The notes: generated by a model not told the origin, from the sequence alone. Counted from the first letter of the stretch, positions 43,972 to 53,206 are shown. The stretch: DNA of 63,956 bases from Chthonomonadales bacterium (GCA_020849275.1 JADLGO010000012.1:1-63956), one strand, 5' to 3'. Program-made: numbers and translations.

Positions 43972-44973
43972 CTACACGCGCGAGTTGGCGCGGGTGAACG
44001 CGATCAGCTCGTCGACCTGGGCGAACGCCAGGCCGGTCACGGTGTCGGCGCAGCCGTAGTAGAAGGCGATGCGGCCGGTGACCGCGTCCGTGAGCGCGGC
44101 GCAGGGGAAGGCCACGTTGGGCACGTCGCCCACGCACTCGTACAGCGTCCTCGGCGCCATGATGTACGGAGCGGTGCGATACATCACCTTCCACGGCTCC
44201 TCCAGGTCCAGCAGGGCGGCTCCGGCGCTGTAGACGAAGCCGTTGCAGGAGGTCAGGACGCCGTGGTAGACGAGCAGCCAGCCCTCGGTGGTCTCGATGG
44301 GCGTGGGCCCCGCGCCGATCTTGGTGCTCTGCCATCCGCCGTTGGGGCGCATCACGTGGCGGTGGCGCCCCCAGTGCACCATGTCGGGGCTCTCGCTGTA
44401 GAAGATGTCGCCGAAGGGCGTGTGGCCGTTGTCGCTCGGCCGGCTCAGCATGGCGAACTTGCCCGCGATGCGCCGGGGAAAGAGGACGCCGTTGCGGTTG
44501 AAGGGAAGAAAGGCGTTCTCCGTCTGGTGGAAGGTCTCGAAGTCGTGCGTGTAGCCGACGCCGATGGTGGGGCCGTGGTAGCCATTGCACCACGTCACGT
44601 AGTAGCGGTCCTCAATCCAGCAGACGCGCGGATCATAGCCGTACTCCCACCGCAACACCTCGGGGTCGGCGCCCAGAAAGCGGATGCGCTCCGGCTGAAG
44701 CTGCCAGCGGATGCCGTCGTGGCTGCGCCCGGCGTGGAGTTGCATGGCCCGGCGAGTGTCGTCGCAGCGAAAAACGCCGGCGAACTCGCCGCGAAAGGGC
44801 ACGACGGCGCTGTTGAAGATGCTGTTTGAGGTGGGTAGAAGGTCGCGTGGGATGACGGGGTTGCCGCTAAACCGCCACACGACGGCGCTATCGCCGGCGG
44901 GCCGCTCCTCCCAGGGGATGTTCGGAAGCGCGTCGCCGACGATGGTGTGTCGTGCCGGGGCAGAGCCGCTCAT
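43972..44973 (-). CDS. GH130 family glycoside phosphorylase or hydrolase
   Basis: The 333-residue five-bladed propeller matches GH130: [90 protein letters not shown] and [22 protein letters not shown]130 members phosphorolyse beta-1,4- or beta-1,2-mannosides, with a single Asp as proton donor, probably the one in YDPR. No signal peptide is present, consistent with cytoplasmic phosphorolysis of imported oligosaccharides by the adjacent ABC genes. The ATG at 44973 follows AGGAAAGGA. Confidence 0.85.
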   Translation of the reverse strand: MSGSAPARHTIVGDALPNIPWEERPAGDSAVVWRFSGNPVIPRDLLPTSNSIFNSAVVPFRGEFAGVFRCDDTRRAMQLHAGRSHDGIRWQLQPERIRFLGADPEVLRWEYGYDPRVCWIEDRYYVTWCNGYHGPTIGVGYTHDFETFHQTENAFLPFNRNGVLFPRRIAGKFAMLSRPSDNGHTPFGDIFYSESPDMVHWGRHRHVMRPNGGWQSTKIGAGPTPIETTEGWLLVYHGVLTSCNGFVYSAGAALLDLEEPWKVMYRTAPYIMAPRTLYECVGDVPNVAFPCAALTDAVTGRIAFYYGCADTVTGLAFAQVDELIAFTRANSRV

Positions 44974-45134
44974 GGGCGTCGTCCTTTCCTGTCGCGTGTC
45001 CATCGGCCGGCGGCGGGCGGTGGCCCCGACCCCGGCGCATGTCGCTGCCCCTATTCGACGCGCGCCGGCAACCCGTCCTCTCGCCCGGCGGGACACGGGC
45101 CGGGCGTGTGGGCCGGGCAAGGCAACCCCGCTCC

Positions 45135-46466
45135 CTATGGTGGCTTGGCGCGGGGGGTCGCGTGCCCCTGCCCGGCCCCCCCGGCACGCGCTAGCAGGGG
45201 CACGTTGGCCGTCGCGGCGCCCCCCTTGCCGTCGCGCACCGTCACGAACAGCCGAAAGGCGCCGGGCTCGGCCGGCAGACGCGCCTCGACGCCGCGCGCG
45301 TCGCCGCGCATCACCGCGCCGCGAACCTCCGGCGGCACCCGCTCCGGGTCGCCGCCGGTGCCGTAGGAACCCTCGGCGCGCAACTCCCATCGAGCCAGCA
45401 GCGGGTCGCCGTCGGGGTCCGATGCCTCCAGCGCGGCGCGCACCGGGGCGCCGGGGTCACGCTCGGCGGGGCCCTCCAGCCGCAGCGACCGAATGACGGG
45501 GCAGCGGTTCGCGGGCGGCCGTCCCGACCAGAGTTCGGTCATCGTGTCGACGGCGGCCACCTTCTCGCCGTCCGCCAGCAGCATGCCGAACCAGGTGGCG
45601 GTTCCCTCCTGTTTGTTGCCCCACAGGAAGGCGTAGGAGCCCAGACAGAGCGGCTGGCCGATGACGGCTCCCTCGTAGGATCGGCGATAGGAGGCCGCCT
45701 TCTCGGTGCTGGTCGGCTCCAGCACGGCGCTCCAGGGTGTCTTCGCCACCTCCCAGGTGCCGGGAGGCCCGAACTCCGTGAGCAGATAGGGCTTCGTGCC
45801 GCCCGCCGCGACGTAGCGACGCGGCAGCGAGGCGGCTCCGGCGTAGCTGTTGATGCCCACGATGTCGACGCTCGGGCAGAGGCGATGCAGGTTGCGCACC
45901 TTCTCGCCGCCCACCTCGGCGATGACGGTCATCACCGGGTGCGCCGTATCGAGCCGCTTGACGAGCGCGGCCAGGTCCTCCACGGCCCTCCAGACGGCCG
46001 GGTCGGCCCCGTCGCCCTCCATCTCGTTGCCGAGGCCCCAGACGAGGACCGCCGGATGTCTCCGGTAGCGGCTCACCAGCGAGCGAACGCGCTCGCGCTG
46101 GCGCGCCACCTGGGCCGCGTCGTCGTAGCGGAAGCCCTGGCGCGGCTGCCCCAGCCAGATCCCCAGCGCCACGCTCATGCCGCGGCGGGCGGCCTCGTCC
46201 AGCATGGCGTCGGAGCCCTCGGCGTCCCAGAGGCGCACGGAGTTGGCGCCGGCCGCGCGCAGCCGGTCCAGCGCTCCGCTGCCGCCCGCGCCCTTCACGA
46301 AGTAGGGCTCACCGGCGCGCAGCAGGCGCCACGCGCCGCCGGAGCGCTCAATCCGCACGGGCACGGGCCCGGCGCTCACCGGGGTCTGGCCGACGCCGGC
46401 CAGACCGGCCGCCAGCGACGCCGCCAACGCGCCGGCCGACGCCAGCGTCACGCAAGGATCGCGCAT
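45135..46466 (-). CDS. Secreted GH2/GH5-like TIM-barrel protein with C-terminal Ig-like domain
   Basis: The 443-residue protein has a signal peptide ([20 protein letters not shown]). The catalytic part resembles the GH2 C-terminal barrel: [46 protein letters not shown] with the acid/base Asn-Glu, [11 protein letters not shown] and [11 protein letters not shown] with a nucleophile-type Glu. A C-terminal PKD-like beta-domain follows ([41 protein letters not shown]). GAGGAGGAGG precedes the ATG, whose A is the last base of the kinase stop (TGATG), so synthesis is coupled to the sensor kinase. Confidence 0.75.
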   Translation of the reverse strand: MRDPCVTLASAGALAASLAAGLAGVGQTPVSAGPVPVRIERSGGAWRLLRAGEPYFVKGAGGSGALDRLRAAGANSVRLWDAEGSDAMLDEAARRGMSVALGIWLGQPRQGFRYDDAAQVARQRERVRSLVSRYRRHPAVLVWGLGNEMEGDGADPAVWRAVEDLAALVKRLDTAHPVMTVIAEVGGEKVRNLHRLCPSVDIVGINSYAGAASLPRRYVAAGGTKPYLLTEFGPPGTWEVAKTPWSAVLEPTSTEKAASYRRSYEGAVIGQPLCLGSYAFLWGNKQEGTATWFGMLLADGEKVAAVDTMTELWSGRPPANRCPVIRSLRLEGPAERDPGAPVRAALEASDPDGDPLLARWELRAEGSYGTGGDPERVPPEVRGAVMRGDARGVEARLPAEPGAFRLFVTVRDGKGGAATANVPLLARAGGAGQGHATPRAKPP

Positions 46467-48049
46467 CAAGCCTCCTCCTCTCGGGCCGCGGAAACGGCCG
46501 GCGCGCCCGCGGTCGGCAGCGTGACGGTCACCGTGAGCCCCTCGCCAGGCGGGCTGGCGAAGGCGATCGCGCCCGCGTGCGCCTCCGCGATGCCCTTGCA
46601 GATCGAGAGGCCCAGCCCGGTGCCGCCGTCGGTGCGCGCTCGCGCCCTGTCGACGCGGTGGAAGCGCTCGCCCAGATGGGGCAGGTGCTCGGGAGGGACG
46701 CCCGTCCCAGTATCGACCACCGTGACGCGCACCGTGCCCTCGCCGGCCGCGGCGCACAGCGTCACGGAGCCATCGGGCGGCGTGTGGCGCGAGGCGTTCT
46801 CGATCAAGTTGGTGAAGAGGCGGGTGAGTTCATCCTCGTTCCCCAGGACGCAGAGCCCGGGATCGCACTCCGCGATGCGCGCCGGGGCGCCTCCACGGCG
46901 CGCGGCGGCGGCCACCGCGCTCTCCAGCACCTCGCGCAAGGGAAGGGAGATGGCCTCGCGGCCGAGACGGCCCTCGTCGGAGCGCGCCAACAGCAGCAGA
47001 TCGCGCACCAGGCGGCTCATGCCGGTCGCCGCCTGGTCGATGTCCTCAACCGACTGACGGTACTCCTCCTCCGTGGGGCGGCCGCTCAGGCAGAGGCTCG
47101 TGTTCGCCTTGATCACAGTGAGGGGCGACTGAAGCTCGTGGGAGGCGTCGGAGGTGAACCGCCGCTGCACGGCGACGAGGGCGCCCAGCCGCTCCACGAG
47201 CCCCTGCTCCGCGGCGAACGCGCCCTCGAGGCGGGCCAGCATGCCGTTGAAGGTGGCTGCGAGCCTGGAGAACTCATCCTCCCCGGCGACGGGCAACCGC
47301 TCGCGCAGCTCGGCGGCGCCGATGCGGCCCGCGGCGTGCGTCAGCCGGCGCACGGGCCGCAGCACGCGGTCGGTCAGCAGGAAGCCTCCGAGGCCCGCGA
47401 AGAGCATGGCGATCGGCGCGAGCGCCAGCAGCGCGCCGTCCAATCCGCTCACCGCCCGGCGCATCTCGCGCAGCGGATAGGCCGCCTGCCACACCACGGG
47501 CGGGCCCGCCGGCCCTGGCACAAGCTGTGTCAGCACCCGCATCGGGCCCTCGTCGGCGCTCACCGTCGTGAAGGTCTCGCCGAATCGGGCGCGCGATACC
47601 GCGGCGCGGTCCCAGGGCGTCAGCGTGGGCGAGGGACCGAGGGGCGCGCCCTCCGTGGTGAAGATGCGGGGCCAGAGCTCCGTTCCGGCATCCGGCGGCG
47701 GCCCCGACAGGGTCCGGGGGGCCGCCAGCGGCTGCCCGGGCATCGCCGCCATCCCCGGCAGCGGCAACCCGCCGGGCAGGGGGAGGCCCCCCTTCGGCGA
47801 CAGATCGCCTGGCCCGCCCGGGCCGAGAGGGGAGCGCCCATGCCCGAGCAGCCAGCCCGGCGGACCGAGAGGGCGCCGCGCCCGGGCGATGAGCTCGCGG
47901 TCGATGGAGCCGAGCATGAGCGAGCTCACCATGAAGTGCGCGACCAGGCCCATCGCGGCCAGGAGGGCGGCGAGGAGGGCGATGTTCCAGGCGATGAGCT
48001 GCGCGCGGATGGAGCGGCGCCGGCGGAGGGCGCGGGCCAGGTGGCTCAT
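46466..48049 (-). CDS. Sensor histidine kinase with Pro/Gly-rich periplasmic loop
   Basis: The 527-residue kinase has TM1 (about 20-40), a periplasmic region, TM2 (about 220-240), HAMP (DRVLRPVRRLTHAAGRI), a HisKA domain with phosphoacceptor His304 in TSDASHELQSPLTVIKAN, the N box LIENASRHTPPDG and G boxes VVDTGTGVPPEH and GTGLGLSICKGIAEAH. Residues about 60-122 of the sensor are dominated by Pro, Gly and Leu. The ATG at 48049 overlaps the response-regulator stop by 4 bases, and the stop touches the next hydrolase start. It is a canonical partner of the upstream OmpR-type regulator. Confidence 0.93.
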   Translation of the reverse strand: MSHLARALRRRRSIRAQLIAWNIALLAALLAAMGLVAHFMVSSLMLGSIDRELIARARRPLGPPGWLLGHGRSPLGPGGPGDLSPKGGLPLPGGLPLPGMAAMPGQPLAAPRTLSGPPPDAGTELWPRIFTTEGAPLGPSPTLTPWDRAAVSRARFGETFTTVSADEGPMRVLTQLVPGPAGPPVVWQAAYPLREMRRAVSGLDGALLALAPIAMLFAGLGGFLLTDRVLRPVRRLTHAAGRIGAAELRERLPVAGEDEFSRLAATFNGMLARLEGAFAAEQGLVERLGALVAVQRRFTSDASHELQSPLTVIKANTSLCLSGRPTEEEYRQSVEDIDQAATGMSRLVRDLLLLARSDEGRLGREAISLPLREVLESAVAAAARRGGAPARIAECDPGLCVLGNEDELTRLFTNLIENASRHTPPDGSVTLCAAAGEGTVRVTVVDTGTGVPPEHLPHLGERFHRVDRARARTDGGTGLGLSICKGIAEAHAGAIAFASPPGEGLTVTVTLPTAGAPAVSAAREEEA

Positions 48050-48732
48050 GGCGCGGAGTCCTCGTCCGGGCGGCGGAGCGTGTAGCCCACGCCGCGGACG
48101 GTGTGGATGAGCTTCTCGGGGAAGCCGGCGTCGACCTTCTTGCGGAGAAGGCCGATGTAGACGTCGACGGTGTTCGAGCAGCTCTCCTCGTCCATCCAGA
48201 CGCGCTCCTGGATCACCTCGCGGGAGAGGACATGGCCCTCGCGGGCCGCCAGCGCCTCCAGCAGGTCGTACTCGCGGTGACTGAGGCCGATGACGTGGCC
48301 GCCGCGCGTGACGCGGCGCTGAGCCGTGTCGATCCGCAGGTCGCCCACGCGGATGACGCGCGTGCGGTGGACCTTGTCGCGCCGCAGAAGGGCGCGCACG
48401 CGCGCGAGCAGCTCGGGGAACTCGAAGGGCTTGGGCAGGTAGTCGTCCGCGCCAAGCTCCAGGCCGCGCACACGGTCGTCCACGGCGCCGCGCGCGGTGA
48501 GCATGAGCAGCGGCACGCGGCTGCCGGCGGAGCGCAGTTCCTCGCAAACACGCCAACCGTCCATTCGGGGCAGCATCAGGTCGAGAATCACGACGCCGTA
48601 TCGGTCTTGCCCGGCCATCCGAAGCCCGGCGGCGCCGTCCTCGGCGACCTCGACGTCATAGCCCGCCTGCTCCAGGCCGCGGCGAATGGCCCGCGCGATG
48701 GCGGCATCGTCCTCCACTACGAGCACACGCAT
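48046..48732 (-). CDS. OmpR/PhoB-family response regulator
   Basis: The 228-residue regulator has a receiver domain with the acidic pair Asp8-Asp9, phospho-acceptor Asp51 in VVILDLMLPRMDG, Thr in LMLTARG and Lys in DDYLPKPF. The C-terminal winged helix (IDTAQRRVTRGGHVIGLSHREYDLLEALA, NTVDVYIGLLRKKVD, IHTVRGVGYTL) binds DNA. GGAGGG is about 9 bases before the ATG. It is first in a coupled set with the kinase and a secreted hydrolase, so it probably responds to an envelope or polysaccharide signal. Confidence 0.95.
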   Translation of the reverse strand: MRVLVVEDDAAIARAIRRGLEQAGYDVEVAEDGAAGLRMAGQDRYGVVILDLMLPRMDGWRVCEELRSAGSRVPLLMLTARGAVDDRVRGLELGADDYLPKPFEFPELLARVRALLRRDKVHRTRVIRVGDLRIDTAQRRVTRGGHVIGLSHREYDLLEALAAREGHVLSREVIQERVWMDEESCSNTVDVYIGLLRKKVDAGFPEKLIHTVRGVGYTLRRPDEDSAP

Positions 48733-49038
48733 GGCAGCGCCCTCCGCCCGCGCGCTGCGCGCGGACCAACACGAGCATGCCCCGCGACCATGAAGCGCCG
48801 ATGAATGCCACCGCGCGGGATGGCCGCGTCCCGTGGCTGCCACCGCCGATGGGCGTTCGCCGGCGGCATCTGGCTGCCTGAGCAGGTGCCGATTCGGGCG
48901 GGAGAACGCGCGATCCTCCTCGCTGGGCCGATGCGTGGCTGCACCGCGACCGGCGCCCGCCGCTGCTGTTTGGCGCTCAATGTGATTGCCCCCGTACCCA
49001 TAAGCATGCGGACAAAGTCGCTGAGCAATAACCCCGGA

Positions 49039-49059
49039 CATATTCCCTGAGCAGTTACA
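49039..49059 (+). promoter_or_regulatory. Conserved upstream element, copy A
   Basis: A 21-base segment starting CATATTC and ending CTGAGCAGTTACA is 20/21 identical to 63411-63431, in front of another regulator gene. It ends 17 bases before the -35 box, an activator-type position. A related half, GCTGAGCAATAAC, lies 28 bases upstream. Confidence 0.7.
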
Positions 49060-49076
49060 AGGGATTGGATTCACCG

Positions 49077-49105
49077 TTGACAAACTTTCGAAGCCTTGCT
49101 ACACT
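49077..49105 (+). promoter_or_regulatory. Sigma-70 promoter of the GntR/LacI regulator
   Basis: TTGACA (49077-49082), a 17-base spacer and TACACT (49100-49105) give a near-consensus promoter. Transcription should start near 49112, leaving a leader of about 50 bases. Confidence 0.8.
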
Positions 49106-49163
49106 GTTTTCACCGTTCGCAAGCGATGGTATTGCCAGATAAGCCGCAGGGGGCCATCCGCCG

Positions 49164-50297
49164 ATGAGCGCCTTCGTCCCTCTCTACCAGCGCATCAAGG
49201 AGCGAATCCGCGCCGACTATCTGGCGGCGCGATCGACCGGCCGCGACGCGCGGCTCCCCGCGGAGCGCGAGCTCCAGGCGCGTTACCGCGTCAGCCGGCC
49301 CACGGTCAGCAAGGCCCTCACCGCGCTCGCGGCGGAGGGCCTTCTCGTCAAGGCCCAGGGCCGCGGCACCTTCGCGGTTCAGCAAGACTGCCTCGCCCCT
49401 GCGCCCAACCCGACCGCCCACCGCATCGGTTACGTGGCCCCGCTCGCCGGCGCCGAGCTCGTGCAGCGCGCGCTGCGCGGCATCGACCGGGCCGCGCACC
49501 GACGCGGCTTCTCGGTCATCATGGGCAACGCTGGCAACGAGCCGGAGCGCGAGCGCGCTGCCGTTCGCGAGCTCCTGGCGGCCGGGGCGCGCGGCCTGGT
49601 GGTCTACCCGTGCCCCCGCGTGTGCGACGCGCCCTGCACTGACTACCTGGAGGCCGAGCACCTCGGCGTTCCCGTCGTCCTGGTCGACACCGCCGCGCCG
49701 GCCCAGGGGCAGGTGCGCGTGGTGTTCGCCAACCGGCGCGCCGCCCACGTCATGACGAGCTGGCTGATGGAGCGCGGGCATCGGCGCATCGGCCTCATCA
49801 CCTACGCCGAGCGGGTGCGCCACCCGCCCCTCGACGACCGACTTCTCGGCTACCGCGACGCGCTGCGGGACCACGGGATGGACCCCGATGACCGGCTTGT
49901 GCGCCGCTACGACCCGGCCCATGAGGTGGCGGCCCTGTCGGACCTCGCCGACGCGTGGCTGGTCGGGCCTGGCGCGCCGGACGCCGTGATCGCGCCCGAG
50001 GACATCGCCGCGCTCGAGCTGATCGAGATCCTGATGGCGCGCGGGGTGCGCGTGCCGGACGACATCCGCGTGGTCGGCTTCGACAACCGCGACGCCGCCC
50101 GCCGGTTCCGACCGGCGTTCGCCACCACCAACCCCGATTTCGAGTGCATGGGCGAGATCGCCGCCAACCTGGTGCTCGACGGCATCCGGGACGGCGCCAT
50201 AGAGCCCCACACCTACGTGCTCGACGTTCCGCTGCTCGTTCGGCGCGCGCCGGAGACGTTCCCGGCGGCCGTCGTGCAACGCGCCGCGGCACGATGA
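49164..50297 (+). CDS. GntR-LacI hybrid transcriptional regulator (AraR-like)
   Basis: The 377-residue regulator combines an N-terminal GntR winged helix (YQRIKERIRADYL, LPAERELQARYRVSRPTVSKALTALAAEGLLVKAQGRGTFA) with a C-terminal sugar-binding LacI/periplasmic-binding domain (RIGYVAPLAGAELVQRALRGI, AHVMTSWLMERGHRRIGLIT, DAVIAPEDIAALELIEIL, VVGFDNRDAARRFRPAFATT). This arrangement is that of AraR. Effector sugar unknown. It directly precedes a small membrane protein and a pseudopilin gene and may control them. ATG 49164 has only a weak AGGGGG Shine-Dalgarno. Confidence 0.92.
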   Translation: MSAFVPLYQRIKERIRADYLAARSTGRDARLPAERELQARYRVSRPTVSKALTALAAEGLLVKAQGRGTFAVQQDCLAPAPNPTAHRIGYVAPLAGAELVQRALRGIDRAAHRRGFSVIMGNAGNEPERERAAVRELLAAGARGLVVYPCPRVCDAPCTDYLEAEHLGVPVVLVDTAAPAQGQVRVVFANRRAAHVMTSWLMERGHRRIGLITYAERVRHPPLDDRLLGYRDALRDHGMDPDDRLVRRYDPAHEVAALSDLADAWLVGPGAPDAVIAPEDIAALELIEILMARGVRVPDDIRVVGFDNRDAARRFRPAFATTNPDFECMGEIAANLVLDGIRDGAIEPHTYVLDVPLLVRRAPETFPAAVVQRAAAR

Positions 50298-50361
50298 GCG
50301 TCTCGCGCTGAGAGTGGAGCGCCCGGGCGGGCGGCTCCACCGTTCGGAGAGGAGGTGACAC

Positions 50362-50634
50362 ATGAAACAGCGGATCCACCCGGCCGTCGCCGTCGCCGCC
50401 ATCGTGGTGGTGATTGGCATCGCCGCGTTCGCCTGGACACGCTTCAGCGGCGGCGCGGGCAGCATGGAGGGGCAGAAGCCTCCGGGCATGCCCGCCAGCG
50501 TGCAGGAGGAGTTCGCGCGCCGGGGCGCTTCGGTTGCGGGGCCGGGCGCCAACAGCCAGCCCAAGACCCTGGGCAACACGCCAGGCGGGTACCAGGGGCG
50601 CGGCGGCGCGCCGGTTCCCATGGCCCCGCGGTAG
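50362..50634 (+). CDS. Small single-pass membrane protein of unknown function
   Basis: The 90-residue protein has an N-terminal helix ([18 protein letters not shown], about 8-26) and a Pro/Gly-rich low-complexity tail ([26 protein letters not shown]). GAGAGGAGGTGA precedes ATG 50362, an excellent Shine-Dalgarno. No enzyme motif is seen. It lies between the regulator and a pseudopilin gene, an arrangement I recall as recurrent in Armatimonadota, where such proteins may be exported partners of the pseudopilin. Confidence 0.7.
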   Translation: MKQRIHPAVAVAAIVVVIGIAAFAWTRFSGGAGSMEGQKPPGMPASVQEEFARRGASVAGPGANSQPKTLGNTPGGYQGRGGAPVPMAPR

Positions 50635-50780
50635 GTGCGCTGAGGAGCGCCTGGCCCGGCAGCGACCGGGAAGGGCCGCCCCGCCGGGCGGGCCCCCATT
50701 CCCAGCACGAACCCGACGAAGAAGACAGCATCGCGCTCGCGCAGACACGCGACGCAAACACACACGAGAGGAGCAGTGCG

Positions 50781-51581
50781 ATGAGGCAGAAGGGCTTCAC
50801 GCTGATTGAGCTGCTAGTCGTAATCGCGATCATCGCGATCCTTGCCGCCATTCTCTTCCCCGTCTTCGCCCAGGCAAGGGAGCAGGCGCGCACCATCTCC
50901 TGCCTGTCGAACAACAAGCAGATCGGCCTGAGCGTGCGCATGTACGCGCAGGACTACGACGAGGAGTTCCCTATGGGGACCTACAACGCCGCCCGCAACT
51001 GGGAGGTGAACCCGGACGTCCTCGGCAACCTGGGCTGGAACGACTGCTGGGTGGACGCCAATGGACAGGGGCCCGGCGCCTGGACCGGCTTCAACCCCGG
51101 CGACGGCGGGCCGGACTACGTGGGCTGCGCCTATGGCGGTGAGTTCTATCGCACCCTGATGCACGTGCAGCTCGGCGGCTACACCAAGAACGACCAGATC
51201 TGGTACTGCCCGTCCGATCGCTTCCGCACGGCCAGCGTCTCCAACCGCCGCAACGGGCTCCAGTCGTACCAGTGGTTCCCCAACTGGATCTGGAACACCG
51301 CCGGTTCCGGCTTCGCCCCGCCGTTCTGCGGGCCGGACCTGGGCGCCATGCCGCCGAACGAGAAGAGCGACTACGTGTCGCAGCGCATGCTGTTCGTGGA
51401 GCGCGGCGTCTTCGGCTGGGACGGTCCCGACGCGGCCACGCCGAACACGAACACGAACCACCCGCGCGGCTACAACGCGGTCTACTTCGACAGTCACGCC
51501 AAGCTGGTGCCGTTCGGCCGCAAGAACAGCACGATCCCGGCCAGCCACTGGACCGACAGGCAGTGCGGTAACCCGCTGTAG
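50781..51581 (+). CDS. DUF1559-type pseudopilin (prepilin-like, H-X9-DG-like C-terminus)
   Basis: The 266-residue protein has a class III prepilin signal [20 protein letters not shown] at residues 5-24, cleaved by PilD-type peptidase after Gly5, then [21 protein letters not shown] soluble DUF1559/SBP_bac_10-like domain follows with aromatic- and Gly-rich repeats, and the C-terminus [21 protein letters not shown] resembles the H-X9-DG motif. Armatimonads and planctomycetes carry many such proteins, whose role is unclear. GAGAGGAG precedes ATG 50781. It is followed by a very strong terminator hairpin. Confidence 0.9.
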   Translation: MRQKGFTLIELLVVIAIIAILAAILFPVFAQAREQARTISCLSNNKQIGLSVRMYAQDYDEEFPMGTYNAARNWEVNPDVLGNLGWNDCWVDANGQGPGAWTGFNPGDGGPDYVGCAYGGEFYRTLMHVQLGGYTKNDQIWYCPSDRFRTASVSNRRNGLQSYQWFPNWIWNTAGSGFAPPFCGPDLGAMPPNEKSDYVSQRMLFVERGVFGWDGPDAATPNTNTNHPRGYNAVYFDSHAKLVPFGRKNSTIPASHWTDRQCGNPL

Positions 51582-51638
51582 CTCCGCACTGAGGGCTACA
51601 TCCGGGCGCGGCCACGTGCCCGGAGCTCGCGCAGACCG

Positions 51639-51675
51639 CCAGGGGGCGCCCGGAGCCATGCCGGGCGCCCCCTGG
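51639..51675. terminator. Strong bidirectional terminator hairpin
   Basis: CCAGGGGGCGCCCGG (51639-51653) pairs perfectly over 15 bp with CCGGGCGCCCCCTGG (51661-51675), with a 7-base loop. It sits between the pseudopilin gene and the convergent SH3-like gene, whose stop is 5 bases away. Confidence 0.8.
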
Positions 51676-51679
51676 CGTC

Positions 51680-52042
51680 TCAACCCTCCGCCCGCCGCGA
51701 GCGCGGGCGCTGGACCCTCCGCACGTCGCCAGCCGCCACCAGCACCACGTAGCGCAGCGCGAAGTCGCGCTGCTCGGGCGGCAGCTTGCGCCGCGCTTCG
51801 TCCGGCAGGCTCGCCAGCCATCGCTCCCGCATCTCGTCGCGCGCGCTCATGTGCCGCTTCCACACGTCCTCCGGCAGCGCGTCCGGGTCGATGTCCACCG
51901 CGACCTCGTCGCCGCCGTAGACCTTTCGCACGGTTCCGGCCAGGCCGCGCAGGTGCGCGTAGAACAGGCCCGTCTTCCGGTCGCGCGGCGTGGGCTCGCG
52001 GCTTGAGATGCGCACGCGATCTCCGGCCTTGACAGTTGCCAT
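51680..52042 (-). CDS. Small SH3/KOW-like protein of unknown function
   Basis: The 120-residue cytoplasmic protein begins VKAGDRVRISSREPTPRDRKTGLFYAHLRGLAGTV, a beta-barrel pattern of SH3/KOW-type domains, then GGDEVAVDIDPDALPEDVWKRHMSARDEMRERWL and a helical part, closing with the strand YVVLVAAGDVRRV. Homologues with this layout occur in Chloroflexota-like genomes as hypothetical proteins, from memory. GGTGAG precedes the ATG at 52042. Nucleic acid or ribosome binding is possible but unproven. Confidence 0.7.
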   Translation of the reverse strand: MATVKAGDRVRISSREPTPRDRKTGLFYAHLRGLAGTVRKVYGGDEVAVDIDPDALPEDVWKRHMSARDEMRERWLASLPDEARRKLPPEQRDFALRYVVLVAAGDVRRVQRPRSRRAEG

Positions 52043-52271
52043 GGATCTCACCCCCAGGGGATCGGCCGCCCCCCGATTCTACCCGATAGGTAGATTCATT
52101 TGCGCTATGAGTCGTCCCACACAGCACGCCGAACCGCTGGCGGCCTCGCGTCGTCTTGTCTGTGATCGGCGGCGCGTGTGGAGCGTTGGGCATGGTCGAG
52201 GCGCGCATCGCAACGTCACCCCCCGGTGCCCGACCGCCCCGAGCCGCCGCAGCATGGAAGGAGTACGGCGT

Positions 52272-52877
52272 ATGGCACGCAATCACGAGACGCTCCCCGC
52301 AAGGCGGAGCGGCGAGGGCCGGATGGCCCGCTGGGACGATGGCGGGTGGCTCAGCCCGGGCTCGCTACTCACGGCGTCGCCGTGGCAGATGATGCGGCGC
52401 ATGCAGGAGGACATGGACCGCCTGCTGGGCCAGTTCGTCGGGATCGGCGGCGAGAGCCGACAGCCGGGGGTCTGGGCGCCCAACATGGACGTGTGCGAGG
52501 ATGACTGCGAGTGGACGCTCACGGTGGACCTGCCGGGCGTTAACCGCGACGCCATCCACGTGAACGTACAGAACGGTCAGATCGACATCAAGGCCGAGAT
52601 GCGCCGCGAGGAGCCCGGCGGCGAGGGCCAGGAGCAGGGCGGCGAGCGCCGCTACCACCGCCGCGAGCGCCAGTACGGCAGCTTCGAGCGCATCATGGCC
52701 CTGCCCGGCGACGTGGACGAGCAGAACATCCGCTGCGAGTTCCACGACGGGGTGCTCACCTGCCACCTCCCCAAATCGAAGGAGGCGCAAGCCGCGGCGC
52801 GCGCGATCCCGGTGAGCGATGGTCCGAGCCCGCAGCCTCAGCCAGGCGCGACTAGCAAGACGAGCGGCCAGAAGTAG
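52272..52877 (+). CDS. Hsp20/alpha-crystallin family small heat shock protein
   Basis: The 201-residue chaperone has an N-terminal arm (SPWQMMRRMQEDMDRLLGQF), then the alpha-crystallin domain (NMDVCEDDCEWTLTVDLPGVNRDAIHVNVQNGQIDIKAE, YGSFERIMALPGDVDEQNIRCEFHDGVLTCHLPKS), ending in a Pro/Gln/Ser tail. The IxI-type tail motif is weak (AIPV). It should bind unfolding proteins without ATP. ATG 52272 follows GGAAGGAG by about 8 bases, better than ATG 52254. No CIRCE element is visible upstream. Confidence 0.93.
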   Translation: MARNHETLPARRSGEGRMARWDDGGWLSPGSLLTASPWQMMRRMQEDMDRLLGQFVGIGGESRQPGVWAPNMDVCEDDCEWTLTVDLPGVNRDAIHVNVQNGQIDIKAEMRREEPGGEGQEQGGERRYHRRERQYGSFERIMALPGDVDEQNIRCEFHDGVLTCHLPKSKEAQAAARAIPVSDGPSPQPQPGATSKTSGQK

Positions 52878-52927
52878 CGTCGGTCCCCGCGCGGGACCTC
52901 CGCGCTCCGGTTGACAGACGACGCGAT

Positions 52928-52963
52928 CGGGTGGGCGGTGCCGGCAGCGGCCCCGCCCACCCG
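52928..52963 (+). terminator. Terminator hairpin after the Hsp20 gene
   Basis: CGGGTGGGCGG (52928-52938) pairs perfectly with CCGCCCACCCG (52953-52963) across a 14-base loop, 50 bases after the Hsp20 stop. Confidence 0.6.
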
Positions 52964-53206
52964 CACTGCGACGCCCGAGGGTTCGCAGGCAGCCGGCAGC
53001 GCGCCAGGACCCTTGCCCGCCGTCCCGCGCGCCTGACGTCAGCCACGAGTTGGCGCCCGGCCTGCGTGGGCGACCCGCCGTCGCGCCAGCTCGCTCCGCG
53101 CGGACACGGGCGCGGGGTTGGACACCTCCGGGACCGGGCGAGAGCGCCTCAAGAGCGTCTTCGGCGCGCGGCCGCGGATCGTGAGCCTGCGCGCCGCGCC
53201 CGGACC

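Larger units (their letters stand above)
48733..49163. other. Divergent control region between response regulator and GntR/LacI regulator
   Basis: This 431-base gap has no gene. The part nearest the plus-strand regulator is AT-richer and holds a CTCAATGTGAT segment (48976-48986), GCTGAGCAATAAC (49020-49032), the CTGAGCAGTTACA element and a strong promoter. The part nearest the response regulator shows no clear promoter match. Confidence 0.6.

Noticed and set aside
52079-52096. TCTACC/GGTAGA inverted repeat upstream of the Hsp20 gene as a heat-shock operator
   Set aside because: It does not match CIRCE or other known heat-shock operators, is short, and lies nearly 180 bases from the Hsp20 start; it may be chance.
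52909-52945. TTGACA as a promoter for the GH63-like gene
   Set aside because: No -10 hexamer lies 16-18 bases downstream, and the spot overlaps the Hsp20 terminator hairpin almost 400 bases before the gene.
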